Below, piece after piece: positions 7,101-13,035 of a stretch of DNA of 16,153 bases. The DNA comes from Thermococcus sp. Its GTDB lineage: Archaea > Methanobacteriota_B > Thermococci > Thermococcales > Thermococcaceae. Position 1 is the first letter of the stretch. The number at the start of each line of letters is the position of its first letter. The notes below the pieces were generated by a model. It had not been told where the DNA came from and searched no databases. It saw only the letters and a list, made by a program, of their open reading frames with translations. The DNA lies in contig JAGHBN010000115.1 in the NCBI GenBank assembly GCA_021160985.1, positions 1 to 16,153 on the forward strand, in the 5' to 3' direction. Made by a program: the position numbers and the translations under genes.

Positions 7101-7987
7101 GTTACTATTTACCCGAAAAGCGCGGCGGCAAGATGGACGCTCCGCTGGTCGTCACCACAAGGCTCGACCCGCGTGAGGTCGACAGCGAGGTTCACAACAT
7201 GGACGTCGTCCGCTACTATCCCCTTGAATTCTACAGCGCCACATACGAGCTCAAATCCCCGAAGGAGATCAAGTTCATCGAGCGCGTCGAGGACAGGTTA
7301 GGCAAGCCCGAGATGTACGAGGGCATAAAGTTCACCCACGACACCGACGACATCGGTCTCGGCCCGAAGATGAGCCTGTACAAACAGCTCGGCGATATGG
7401 TCGAGAAGGTCGAGCGCCAGCTGGCCCTGGCCGAGCGTATCCGCGCCGTTGACGAGCACCACGTGGCGGAGACGATAATAAACTCCCACCTCGTTCCGGA
7501 CCTGAGGGGCAACCTGAGGAGCTTCACGAGACAAGAGTTCCGCTGCGTGAAGTGCAACACGAAGTACAGAAGGCCGCCGCTGACCGGGAAATGTCCAAAG
7601 TGCGGTGGAAAGATCGTCCTGACCGTCAGCAAGGGTGCCATTGAGAAATACCTGCCCACGGCAAAAATGCTGGTCACGAGGTACAACGTGCTCGACTACA
7701 CGAGGCAGAGGATATGCATAACCGAGAAGGACATAAAGTCGCTCTTCGAGAACGTCTTTCCGGAGAGACAGAGGACTCTGATGGGCTTTTCAGCTGACGT
7801 CTGCGAGAAGATGATAAAGGAGAGGACCGGCAGGTCCAACGGCAAGAACGGCTACCTCGACGAGTTCAACGGCAAGTCTAACACCGGAAACGGAAAGGCA
7901 AAGGGGCTTGAGAAGGAAGTAAAGCGTGAGAAGGCTAAGATGAAGAAAAAGAAGAAGGGAATAAGCCTCGACGAATTCTTCGGCTAA
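4157..7987 (+). CDS. polC: DNA polymerase D large subunit DP2 (catalytic subunit), intein-free
   Basis: The 1276-residue catalytic subunit of the replicative D-family polymerase starts on the base after the DP1 stop, so the two subunits are probably translationally coupled. The active-site motif NCDGDED has its catalytic aspartates at 964 and 966. A zinc-binding segment has Cys pairs at 714/717, 726/729, 739/742 and 758/761, and a second C-terminal zinc finger has 1130/1133 and 1146/1149. A Lys-rich tail leads to ISLDEFFG at 1269-1276, a PCNA-interacting (PIP) box. The length is close to the roughly 1260 residues of Pyrococcus furiosus DP2. No intein interrupts the Asn963/Cys964 position used by PolII inteins in some Pyrococcus species. 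Codons just after that site (7061-7114) differ from the rest of the gene. Confidence 0.97.
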   Translation: MGEELYSPEMKAYFESLQREIDRAYEVARKARERGKDPSLEVEVPQATDMAGRVESLVGPKGVAERIRKLVREYGKELAALKVVDEIIEGKFGDLGSKEKYAEQAVRTALAILTEGIVSAPLEGIADVKIKRNEWADNSEYLALYYAGPIRSSGGTAQALSVLVGDYVRKKLGLDRFKPSEKHIERMVEEIDLYHRAVTRLQYHPEADEVRLAMRNIPIEITGEETDKVEVSHRDVPGVETNHLRGGAILVLAEGVLQKAKKLVKYIDKMGVDGWDWIKEFVEAKEKGKTAEEPKSYESKAEDSGAEVKVAEKVEKGFYYELYEKFRANIAPSKKYTKEIIGGRPLFAEPSANGGFRLRYGRSRVSGFATWSVNPATMLILDEFIAIGTQMKTERPGKGCIVTPATTVEGPIVKLKDGSVVRVDDYETALKVRDKLAEILYVGDALVNFGDFVENNQTLLPANYAEEWWVQELVKAIAELYEVELKPFSDNPRGAIEEAAEYIEVEPDFLEKLLKDPLRVRPSVEVAIHLSKVLDVPFHPYYTLYWNTLTPEGVEELQRALLSAQIEWDEFRKIKLARKVVLEDEPRIKRYLELLGLPHRLERVEKKKKVIVIEYPWSAALLIPLGNLEWEFRAKPFFTVIDIINENSRIKLRDRGISWIGARMGRPEKAKERKMKPPVQVLFPIGLAGGSSRDIKKAAEEGKVASVEIAFFKCPECGHTGPEHLCPVCGTRKELLWNCPKCGTDYTRAEAENFDFRCPKCSVELKPYARRTIKPSELLRQAMENVKVYGIDRLKGVQGMTSGYKMAEPLEKGLLRAKNDVYVFKDGTIRFDATDAPITHFKPKEIGTSVEKLRELGYTHDFEGKPLERDDQILELRVQDVILPYEAGRYLLRVARFVDDLLEKFYGLSRFYNAEKMEDLVGHLIIGLAPHTSAGIIGRIIGFSDVLVGYAHPYYHAAKRRNCDGDEDSVMLLMDALLNFSRYYLPEKRGGKMDAPLVVTTRLDPREVDSEVHNMDVVRYYPLEFYSATYELKSPKEIKFIERVEDRLGKPEMYEGIKFTHDTDDIGLGPKMSLYKQLGDMVEKVERQLALAERIRAVDEHHVAETIINSHLVPDLRGNLRSFTRQEFRCVKCNTKYRRPPLTGKCPKCGGKIVLTVSKGAIEKYLPTAKMLVTRYNVLDYTRQRICITEKDIKSLFENVFPERQRTLMGFSADVCEKMIKERTGRSNGKNGYLDEFNGKSNTGNGKAKGLEKEVKREKAKMKKKKKGISLDEFFG
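7061..7114 (+). other. Patch of atypical codons directly after the DP2 intein-insertion motif
   Basis: Eighteen codons (for DSVMLLMDALLNFSRYYLP, less the first residue) use AGT, GTA, TTA three times, TTG, GCA, TTT, TCT, CGT and TAT. The surrounding gene strongly prefers C or G at third positions. The encoded protein segment is conserved, so only the DNA is unusual. The patch starts six codons after the Asn/Cys junction where PolII inteins are inserted in relatives. Confidence 0.6.
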
Positions 7988-7991
7988 CGAA

Positions 7992-8006
7992 ACCCATATA
8001 TATTTT
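7992..8006 (+). promoter_or_regulatory. TATA promoter, probably for a leaderless mRNA
   Basis: CATATATATTTT lies about 25-30 bases before ATG 8027. At the usual archaeal TATA-to-start distance, transcription would begin at or next to the ATG, and no Shine-Dalgarno is visible between. This favours ATG 8027 as the start of the next gene and separates it from the PolD operon. Confidence 0.6.
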
Positions 8007-8026
8007 CACCCCCAACTCTTTGCTTG

Positions 8027-8710
8027 ATGAGCGGGTTCAAATTAGTGCCTACAATCGCGTACCTCAGGGTTCAAAAGCAGGCTTTCATCGGCTACTCCAT
8101 GCCCCTCGCGGGCTGGATTGGCGAGTACCTGGTAAACTACGGAAAGCTTCCCAGGCCCAATTTCCTTAGTAGGGCCATGGCGAAGTTAGGCTTTTCTCTG
8201 ACCGGTGAAGATAGGGACGACCGCTACATAACCCAGTTCTTCATGAAGGGCGGTGTCTCGATAAGCGCGAGCTGGGACGTTGAACGTGAAAATCTCTTTC
8301 TTCAGCTAATCCCCCTCCGCTCAAAGCTTTCCCGCGGTCTCACCGTGAGGGCCGAGCACATAGACTTCTACGACCAGCACGTGGTCTCGATAGAACCCAC
8401 GGGGAAGCTTCCCCCCGGGATAAAGGGGATTGGCATAAACGCCCTAATCCTCGAGGACTACTATCCTGTCGAAACGCCCTACTGGGGGATGCTCCACGAG
8501 GACTGGGAGGCCGAGCTGAACCTCGTGGTGATGAGGGACGAGATATTCGATTCCCTCCAGCGCGAGGAGTACCGCTGTCCCGTCTGCTTCTCACCGCTGA
8601 GTGAGGAGAACGGTATCCTAAAGTGCACCCGCTGCGGATTCACCTACGCTCCGGAGACCGACTTCGAGAGGGTCATGGAAGAGTTCACTGTGGAGGAGTT
8701 CGCGTTTTAG
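8027..8710 (+). CDS. Conserved hypothetical protein with C-terminal zinc ribbon
   Basis: I do not recognise a characterised family for this 227-residue protein. The C-terminal third carries a CPVC...CTRC zinc ribbon (Cys184/187 and Cys200/203), followed by an acidic tail. The N-terminal part is a mixed alpha/beta soluble sequence with no membrane segment. GC-rich codon use like that of the PolD genes suggests a resident chromosomal gene. ATG 8027 was chosen because a TATA box lies about 27 bases upstream and no ribosome-binding site is present; a TTG immediately before it is an alternative. It lies 39 bases after DP2 in the same direction but has its own promoter. A nucleic-acid-related role is possible from the zinc ribbon and context, but is not shown. 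Confidence 0.8.
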   Translation: MSGFKLVPTIAYLRVQKQAFIGYSMPLAGWIGEYLVNYGKLPRPNFLSRAMAKLGFSLTGEDRDDRYITQFFMKGGVSISASWDVERENLFLQLIPLRSKLSRGLTVRAEHIDFYDQHVVSIEPTGKLPPGIKGIGINALILEDYYPVETPYWGMLHEDWEAELNLVVMRDEIFDSLQREEYRCPVCFSPLSEENGILKCTRCGFTYAPETDFERVMEEFTVEEFAF

Positions 8711-8734
8711 CAAGCTTTGCTTGTGCAAAGCTTG
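8711..8734. repeat. Perfect 10-bp inverted repeat directly after the stop codon
   Basis: CAAGCTTTGC and GCAAAGCTTG are separated by TTGT, and the first arm begins on the base after the TAG stop at 8708-8710. There is no long T-tract, so an ordinary intrinsic terminator is uncertain; it could act as an mRNA 3'-end structure. Its core, CTTTGCTT..GCAAAG, recurs in the hairpin at 9345-9366. Confidence 0.6.
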
Positions 8735-9344
8735 ACCAAAAAGTCTTTACTGTTGCGAGAGAGGCGAATAGCATGGCATGCTATGATAGAGGGATGGCCT
8801 TGTTAGGGTTTGAAGTCAAACAATTGATTTTCGAAGGTGTTTTACTCAAAGAAGGGCGCCTGGGGGCGCTAACAGGAAGAAAACTGCTTAAAATTCACAC
8901 AGATTTGATTTCAAACCCCTCGAAAATTGCTGTTGTAATATGGCATGCCAGCTTTGATAAAATTTTGGGAGTAAAGTTTGGGGTGTGGAAGCCTCAGCCC
9001 CCGGAGTTTTAAGGAAGAACAAGGTGCGGGGGTGAAATCCCGCGTTCAGGGGGTTTTAGAGTACGGGAAGCTTTTCCAAAAGTTTCACCAAAAGCACGTA
9101 GCTCCCCTCTGAGAGGGTCATAATACAGGGATTTTGCACTCTGAAGGCTCGTTTTCTCAAGGAGAACACGTTTAAACAAACCTCAACAAAGGGTTTACTT
9201 TCCCTAGACGCCCAAAGGGCGTCGATTTTAAAGTTAAACCCCTGCCAAGGAGCAACTTGAAAAGTTCTCACACTTAAAACTGGCCAGTTAATAAGAAAAA
9301 TCCACAACGATTTGGTCCTCAGGAAGGAACTACTAACTTTGATG
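8735..9344. other. Hairpin-rich region without a convincing gene
   Basis: About 610 bases lie between the zinc-ribbon gene and the attachment site. I see several short inverted repeats: GCGCC/GGCGC (8856-8869), GCGGG/CCCGC (9026-9043), CCCTCT/AGAGGG (9105-9117) and GACGCCC/GGGCGTC (9207-9223). Open frames exist on both strands (plus, ending at 9012; minus, 9056 up into the tRNA fragment), but neither has a clear ribosome-binding site, domain or convincing composition. The region could be a decayed gene, a dispersed repeat or non-coding RNA. Confidence 0.4.
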
Positions 9345-9366
9345 AAACTTTGCGAAAGCAAAGTTT
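9345..9366 (-). repeat. Inverted repeat just downstream of the tRNA-Gln 3' end
   Basis: On the minus strand AAACTTTGC-TTTC-GCAAAGTTT forms a 9-bp stem with a 4-base loop, three bases after the CCA of the tRNA fragment. It may be the original 3'-end or terminator structure of the tRNA gene, left on the chromosomal side of the integration site. It shares CTTTGCTT..GCAAAG with 8711-8734. Confidence 0.5.
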
Positions 9367-10456
9367 CTATGGTAGCCCCGCCGGGATTCGAACCCGGGTC
9401 GCGGGATCCAAAGCTAGGCGGAAAAACCTTTATTTGCCAAATGAAGCCCTTACAGAGCCTATTTTGGAAGAAGACATAGAAATGCCCCAATCAGCATTTC
9501 CAGCAATTGGACACGTTTTCCACAGTAGTGGTAAGCAAGAATACTACAGAAGGCTCCTCCAGGTTCAGAATCCAAACCAGTACTACGTAATCACCGAGGA
9601 GGACATTGACAGGCTGTTCCTTGAGTTCGAAGCCAAGGGCGTTAGCCACGCACACAAAAGGAGCATTGAGTATCTAATCAACATGTTCCTTAAGGAAGCG
9701 GCAAAAGAACAGCAGGGAAAATACATCTTTACGATGAGAGATCTGAAGGAGTACCTTGCGACCATTAGGCGGGAGTACTCAGTATCCTACTATCGCAAAA
9801 ACGTCACATACCTTAAAAAGCTCTTTAGAATCGCAGGAATCGACTTAGCGGAATCCTTAAAAGCGCCGCAGGAGATAGACATAGACCTGACCATTGTAAC
9901 GGTTGACGACATCAAAAACTTGGTACAACTAGTTGATTCTCTTCATCTCAGTTGGCGTTTTGAGGACTGGAAGAAGGATCAGTTTATTACTGCAATGCTC
10001 CTGATGGCAGTTACGGGGATGAGAGTCAGCGAACTAGCAAGAGTGCCCCTAAAAGACATAGATTTAGAAAACCGCAGGATTTATCTCAACACTTCTCAAA
10101 CAAAAACAAAGCAAAGCCGGGTAGTATTTTTCACGGAAGAAATCCAAGAACTCCTGCAGGAATACATCCAAACCTACAAGCTGAAGCTACAAGAGCCCCT
10201 AGCGACAGTCCCGCAAATGCAAAGACCCTTCAGGAGAAAAAGCCCGTTAAGGGGTCAGAAACTCAGGCCCAAACACATGAGGAAATTCTTTGCGCAGGAA
10301 TGGGACAGACGAAACGGCAACGCCACAATCAAAAAGCTTCTAATGGGCCATTCCATTAGATATGACATCAATGCGCTCCATTACTCCCACCATACCGTAG
10401 ATGAGCTACAGGATGCGTATGAGAAAGTTTTCGGTAATCTTAGATTTCTGAAATGA
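9350..10456 (+). CDS. int: SSV-type tyrosine recombinase (integrase), C-terminal portion int(C)
   Basis: This is a site-specific integrase of the archaeal virus/plasmid type. Numbered from the TTG at 9350, it has catalytic Arg225 in TGMRVSEL, a Lys/Arg cluster KHMR at 308-311, His334 in MGHS and the nucleophile Tyr345 in LHYSHH, so the catalytic domain is complete. A helical SAM-like core-binding domain occupies about residues 60-165. The frame stays open through the tRNA-Gln fragment (about residues 7-22), as expected when attP lies inside the integrase gene and integration splits it into int(N) and int(C). The true N-terminus should lie at the other end of the element. In the integrated state translation may restart at ATG 9482, giving 324 residues. 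Its stop converges with the AbiEii gene 16 bases away. Confidence 0.85.
   Translation: MRKQSFYGSPAGIRTRVAGSKARRKNLYLPNEALTEPILEEDIEMPQSAFPAIGHVFHSSGKQEYYRRLLQVQNPNQYYVITEEDIDRLFLEFEAKGVSHAHKRSIEYLINMFLKEAAKEQQGKYIFTMRDLKEYLATIRREYSVSYYRKNVTYLKKLFRIAGIDLAESLKAPQEIDIDLTIVTVDDIKNLVQLVDSLHLSWRFEDWKKDQFITAMLLMAVTGMRVSELARVPLKDIDLENRRIYLNTSQTKTKQSRVVFFTEEIQELLQEYIQTYKLKLQEPLATVPQMQRPFRRKSPLRGQKLRPKHMRKFFAQEWDRRNGNATIKKLLMGHSIRYDINALHYSHHTVDELQDAYEKVFGNLRFLK
9370..9413 (-). other. att: Attachment-site core (att): truncated 3' half of tRNA-Gln(UUG)
   Basis: Read on the minus strand, this runs from the anticodon loop (CTTTGGA, anticodon TTG) through TCCCG, a 4-base variable loop, the T arm CCGGG-TTCGAAT-CCCGG, the acceptor strand CGGGGCT, discriminator A and an encoded CCA. 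The 5' half of the tRNA does not follow at 9414 onward, where the sequence is unrelated. A 44-bp 3'-half copy bounded by the anticodon loop is the classic attachment core of SSV-type integrases. The tRNA 3' flank faces left, so the chromosome is on the left and the element on the right. The intact tRNA-Gln is expected at the right end of the element, outside the window. Confidence 0.85.
9419..9436 (+). promoter_or_regulatory. Candidate BRE/TATA promoter for int(C)
   Basis: CGGAAAAACCTTTATTTG resembles a Thermococcales BRE plus TATA box. Start of transcription would fall near 9455-9460, ahead of the in-frame ATG at 9482, so the integrated int(C) could still be expressed. Confidence 0.4.
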
Positions 10457-10467
10457 GTCTATTTAGC

Positions 10468-10481
10468 TCTTTTTATTTTCT
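10468..10481 (+). terminator. T-rich tract after int(C)
   Basis: CTCTTTTTATTTTC starts 12 bases after the int stop. Runs of T in the non-template strand are the main intrinsic termination signal in Thermococcales. It overlaps the last codons of the convergent AbiEii gene. Confidence 0.4.
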
Positions 10482-11423
10482 CAGCATTTTATCAAGATCC
10501 ATATCACCTAGAACCTCAAGAAAGTCCTTCATGAACTCCCGAAACTCGGATTCAGGTGGCCTTGTGAGAACCAGCTCAAGCTCATTTTCCATGAGCTCAG
10601 GGACAACGTTAAACCTGCCATCTCGAATGGACTTCAGATTCACCCGCAGGTTTTCAGCGGTTCTCTCCGGACTGAACCTCATACTAAACTGTATCTTCTC
10701 AAGGGCTTCATCGATAACGTCCGAGTAATCATAACCAGCCCTGTAGAGCATGAAAACGTCGTAGAAATCCCTCAACTTTTGAATCCTGCGGGTTAAAATG
10801 GCCCTAATCTTTTCGGCCAGAATCTCCTCAGGGGAATACGCCGTGACGGGAAGCGTTGAATACCGTTCAAGCTCCTCGAAGAAGTATGCCCTCTCTTCAT
10901 TTTCAAGTTTAACCCCCTCAAGAAGCGTCTTGGCACTTACCTCCCTTTCCTCAAACAGCACTGGCTCGAAAAAGTTAACCTCAATCTTCACGACTTCACC
11001 CGTTGGCATGAACAGGTGAAAAAAGACTATCTTCCTGTTCTCGTTCCCCTCAAAGTGAACGAAGTTTCGATTGTAGGCCTTTCCCTCAAAAGGCCTGAAG
11101 TCCAGGCCAAGCTCTTCGGCAGTGTAAGAGAGCTTTTCCGAGAGCCACCTCACCTCGGAGCTTATCAGCTTCCTCCTCCCCGAGCGGGAGAGCCTGCTCC
11201 TCAGCGGAAACGTGAAGTCGAGGTCAACGCTGAAGCGGTAGTAGCCTAAGTAACACTTGACCAAGCACGTTCCACCCTTGAACAGATACCGCCCGTAGAA
11301 CCTCTCTTCCCCATAGAGTCCCCGTAATATTGCGTGCAGGATGACGTCTCTTTTCACAAGTAGAGGTTTTTCGATGCCGGTCTTCTGGATTATGAAGCCC
11401 GTGAACTCACCGCTTGGAAACAA
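10473..11423 (-). CDS. abiEii: AbiEii-family nucleotidyltransferase toxin (type IV toxin-antitoxin)
   Basis: AbiEii proteins are DNA-polymerase-beta-like nucleotidyltransferases that arrest growth, for example during phage infection. The 316-residue protein has the family motifs: KGGT at about 49-52, the metal-binding SVDLD with Asp67 and Asp69, and the C-terminal LAEKI...RDFYD motifs at about 202-222. All are intact, so activity is likely. I chose TTG 11423: GGAGG at 11433-11437 is 9 bases upstream of it, whereas the other in-frame TTG at 11432 abuts the GGAGG with no spacing. The start overlaps the antitoxin gene by 17 bases, consistent with coupled translation. Family assignment is firm; the exact substrate is unknown. 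Confidence 0.88.
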   Translation of the reverse strand: MFPSGEFTGFIIQKTGIEKPLLVKRDVILHAILRGLYGEERFYGRYLFKGGTCLVKCYLGYYRFSVDLDFTFPLRSRLSRSGRRKLISSEVRWLSEKLSYTAEELGLDFRPFEGKAYNRNFVHFEGNENRKIVFFHLFMPTGEVVKIEVNFFEPVLFEEREVSAKTLLEGVKLENEERAYFFEELERYSTLPVTAYSPEEILAEKIRAILTRRIQKLRDFYDVFMLYRAGYDYSDVIDEALEKIQFSMRFSPERTAENLRVNLKSIRDGRFNVVPELMENELELVLTRPPESEFREFMKDFLEVLGDMDLDKMLRK

Positions 11424-12033
11424 TGGCTTCAACCTCCTTTTGAACTGACTTTGGATATGCTTTAGAGTATTCTATCAGCTTTTCTTTTCTGACCTTTGCA
11501 ATGTATTCCCTTACGACGGCATCTGCATTAAGGCGTTTGTTGTATCGTTTTAAATAAATGAAGTCCAGCAGGGTTTTTTCCAAGTCTGAATACTGAATTT
11601 CTCCGCGTTTGACCACTCCAAATCCCAGGAGAGATTCCTTCAGCTTGACGAACTGGATCCTCTCGCCGAGAATTGTGACAGGTCCTGACCTTGTTATCAC
11701 CGGCGTTACCAGAAAAATCCGGGAGTAGTACTCGTAAGTTGCCCCGTTCAGCCTTAAGGCCGTGTACAGGCCGAAGTACCACTTCAGCTTTAACTTATTC
11801 GTGGCCTTTGCGATTAAAGTCATTGGATCTGGAGTTTTCCCGAACTTGTATTCTTCAAGAGTTTTCACATAATAAACCCCACGCAGGATCCTAACGAGGT
11901 AACCTCTGCTTATGTAGTAGTTCACAATGTATTCAAAGTCCTCCCCAAATCTTTCGCAAACTTCTCTCAGCTCTTCCCTTGTGATTACCCTCCCCCCATA
12001 TCTCGAAAGAATGAACTGAGTTATGAGCTTCAT
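11407..12033 (-). CDS. abiEi: AbiEi-type antitoxin/transcriptional regulator
   Basis: This 208-residue protein has an N-terminal winged helix-turn-helix (about 1-58, ending in the LVRILRGVYYVK wing) and the AbiEi-like domain that follows (YFGLYTALRLNGAT...LEKTLLDFIYLKRY). In type IV systems AbiEi represses the operon and counteracts AbiEii without being sequestered by direct complex formation. It sits immediately upstream of the toxin and overlaps it. I chose ATG 12033 because a TATA-like CTTTTTTAAG lies about 27 bases upstream, which implies a leaderless transcript; an in-frame TTG at 12048 would lie before the predicted transcription start. An inverted repeat flanks the TATA box and may be its operator. 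Confidence 0.85.
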   Translation of the reverse strand: MKLITQFILSRYGGRVITREELREVCERFGEDFEYIVNYYISRGYLVRILRGVYYVKTLEEYKFGKTPDPMTLIAKATNKLKLKWYFGLYTALRLNGATYEYYSRIFLVTPVITRSGPVTILGERIQFVKLKESLLGFGVVKRGEIQYSDLEKTLLDFIYLKRYNKRLNADAVVREYIAKVRKEKLIEYSKAYPKSVQKEVEAIVSKR

Positions 12034-12044
12034 GCTCAGAGTTA

Positions 12045-12079
12045 TCAACTAACCCTTAAAAAAGTTAATGGTTAATTGA
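12045..12079. promoter_or_regulatory. Candidate AbiEi operator flanking a promoter
   Basis: TCAACTAACC (12045-12054) and GGTTAATTGA (12070-12079) form an inverted repeat with 9 of 10 matches, centred 25 bp apart. Between them lies CTTAAAAAAG, an approximate palindrome that can serve as a TATA box in either direction. A repeat bracketing the TATA box is well placed for repression of both the abiE operon (minus) and the short plus-strand frame that starts at 12102. Confidence 0.5.
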
Positions 12080-12101
12080 CAGCAGGAAAGGAGGATGTAA
12101 C

Positions 12102-12176
12102 ATGGGCTCCTTAGTCGCTGATTTGTTCATACATATTATGTTTCAAAACCACAAACAACTTAATAAAAACCTTTGA
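12102..12176 (+). CDS. Very short ORF (24 codons) with a strong ribosome-binding site
   Basis: ATG 12102 is preceded by AAAGGAGG (12087-12094) with a 7-base gap, one of the best Shine-Dalgarno arrangements in the window, yet the frame ends after 24 codons at TGA 12174-12176. The product begins MGSLVADLFIHIMF and is moderately hydrophobic. It diverges from abiEi across the candidate operator. It could be a leader peptide, a small protein, or the intact 5' end of a gene whose body has been deleted. I do not recognise it. Confidence 0.3.
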   Translation: MGSLVADLFIHIMFQNHKQLNKNL

Positions 12177-12220
12177 ATTTTTGAGACAACATATGTCCTT
12201 GGATACTCCATTTACTATGT

Positions 12221-12249
12221 GAAGCCCCATCACTAGTGAGGGGGCCTTC
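12221..12249. terminator. Strong hairpin between the two AbiE-type loci
   Basis: GAAGCCCCATCAC and GTGAGGGGGCCTTC pair around a TA loop, with one mismatch and one bulge. It lies 15 bases after the stop of the minus-strand gene 12265-13035 and also after the short plus-strand frame ending at 12176. No long T-run follows on either strand, so termination is plausible but unproven. Confidence 0.4.
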
Positions 12250-12264
12250 ATTGTTTAATTCCTA

Positions 12265-13035
12265 CTACTCCAGCTCACCCCAGTAGTCCTCAGGAACGTT
12301 CACTCTAAGGCCCCATCTGCGGTCAAAACGGCCTTCTGGAGGCATTGTCGGGTCCAGTAGGGGAAAGCTCCTGAGACTCTTCTTGGGTATTCTTATCTCC
12401 CTCTCAAGACCAAGCCCAAGCTTCTCGCTGAGGAAACCGAGCCTCTTCAGAACTGCCGCATTTCTCATTTGCCCCGCATACTCCAAAAGAGTTTCTCTAT
12501 CAAAAGTGCCGTTTCTCAGTGCCTTCATGACCTCTATGATGCCTCCACAGTGCTGGGGCTTGTCAAGGCAGTCAATTAACGTCTTTTCAGGGTCAGTAAT
12601 GCTGACGTCTCTCCCGCCTATTCTGACGGTGTTCAGCCCAAAAAACTTGTGAGGCCTAAACGTTATGGCCCTGAATCTTCGTCCGCCGATGCTTATCTCT
12701 CCGGAGCGCCCACTCTTCTTAGGAGTCTGGATGAACGTTGTTCTCGGAATCTGTTCGGTGAGTCCGTAGTAGTTGAGGGCGCTCCAGTATGCTATCGCAG
12801 ATGGCTTCACGATTAACGATGCCAGTAGGAAGTCGTCCACGGCAGGTGGCTGGTTGGGATTGAGGGTTATCCCATAGATGCCCCTCGCGAGCCTTCTTAG
12901 AAACCCCTCCCTGGTGAGTTCATGCAGATAGTAGTTCAGGAGTCTGTCGTCTATGCCCAGCTTTTCTCTGGCTTCCCTGACGGTGAATGCCTCCCCCAGC
13001 TTCATGAGCTCTCTCAGCACTTCCATCTTGTTCAT
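12265..13035 (-). CDS. AbiEi-family (COG5340-type) regulator/antitoxin without an adjacent toxin
   Basis: The 256-residue protein has an N-terminal winged helix-turn-helix (about 1-58, LTREGFLRRLARGIYGI), a central AbiEi domain (AYWSALNYYGL...TTFIQTP...ITDPEKTLIDCLD, about 80-165), and a C-terminal segment ending DPTMPPEGRFDRRWGLRVNV, typical of the longer COG5340 proteins. In complete type IV systems an AbiEii toxin gene follows directly; here the next sequence on this strand is a hairpin and then the unrelated abiEi/abiEii pair. It may be an orphan left after toxin loss, a stand-alone regulator, or an antitoxin acting in trans. ATG 13035 has no clear Shine-Dalgarno; ATG 13026 is an alternative, with TATA-like CTTAACAT at the right distance for leaderless expression. 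Confidence 0.82.
   Translation of the reverse strand: MNKMEVLRELMKLGEAFTVREAREKLGIDDRLLNYYLHELTREGFLRRLARGIYGITLNPNQPPAVDDFLLASLIVKPSAIAYWSALNYYGLTEQIPRTTFIQTPKKSGRSGEISIGGRRFRAITFRPHKFFGLNTVRIGGRDVSITDPEKTLIDCLDKPQHCGGIIEVMKALRNGTFDRETLLEYAGQMRNAAVLKRLGFLSEKLGLGLEREIRIPKKSLRSFPLLDPTMPPEGRFDRRWGLRVNVPEDYWGELE

Noticed and set aside
8623..9012. Plus-strand frame overlapping the end of the zinc-ribbon gene and reading to 9012
   Set aside because: It overlaps a better gene in another frame, crosses the hairpin at 8711-8734 and has no ribosome-binding site. The part after 8735 could be a decayed coding sequence, but I cannot support it.
9370..9413. A complete functional tRNA-Gln gene
   Set aside because: Only the part from the anticodon loop to CCA is present; the sequence that should encode the D arm and 5' acceptor strand is unrelated.
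9056..9490. Minus-strand frame of 144 codons crossing the tRNA-Gln fragment
   Set aside because: It reads through tRNA sequence and hairpins with no domain or start signal. The plus-strand integrase frame explains the open reading across the tRNA fragment.
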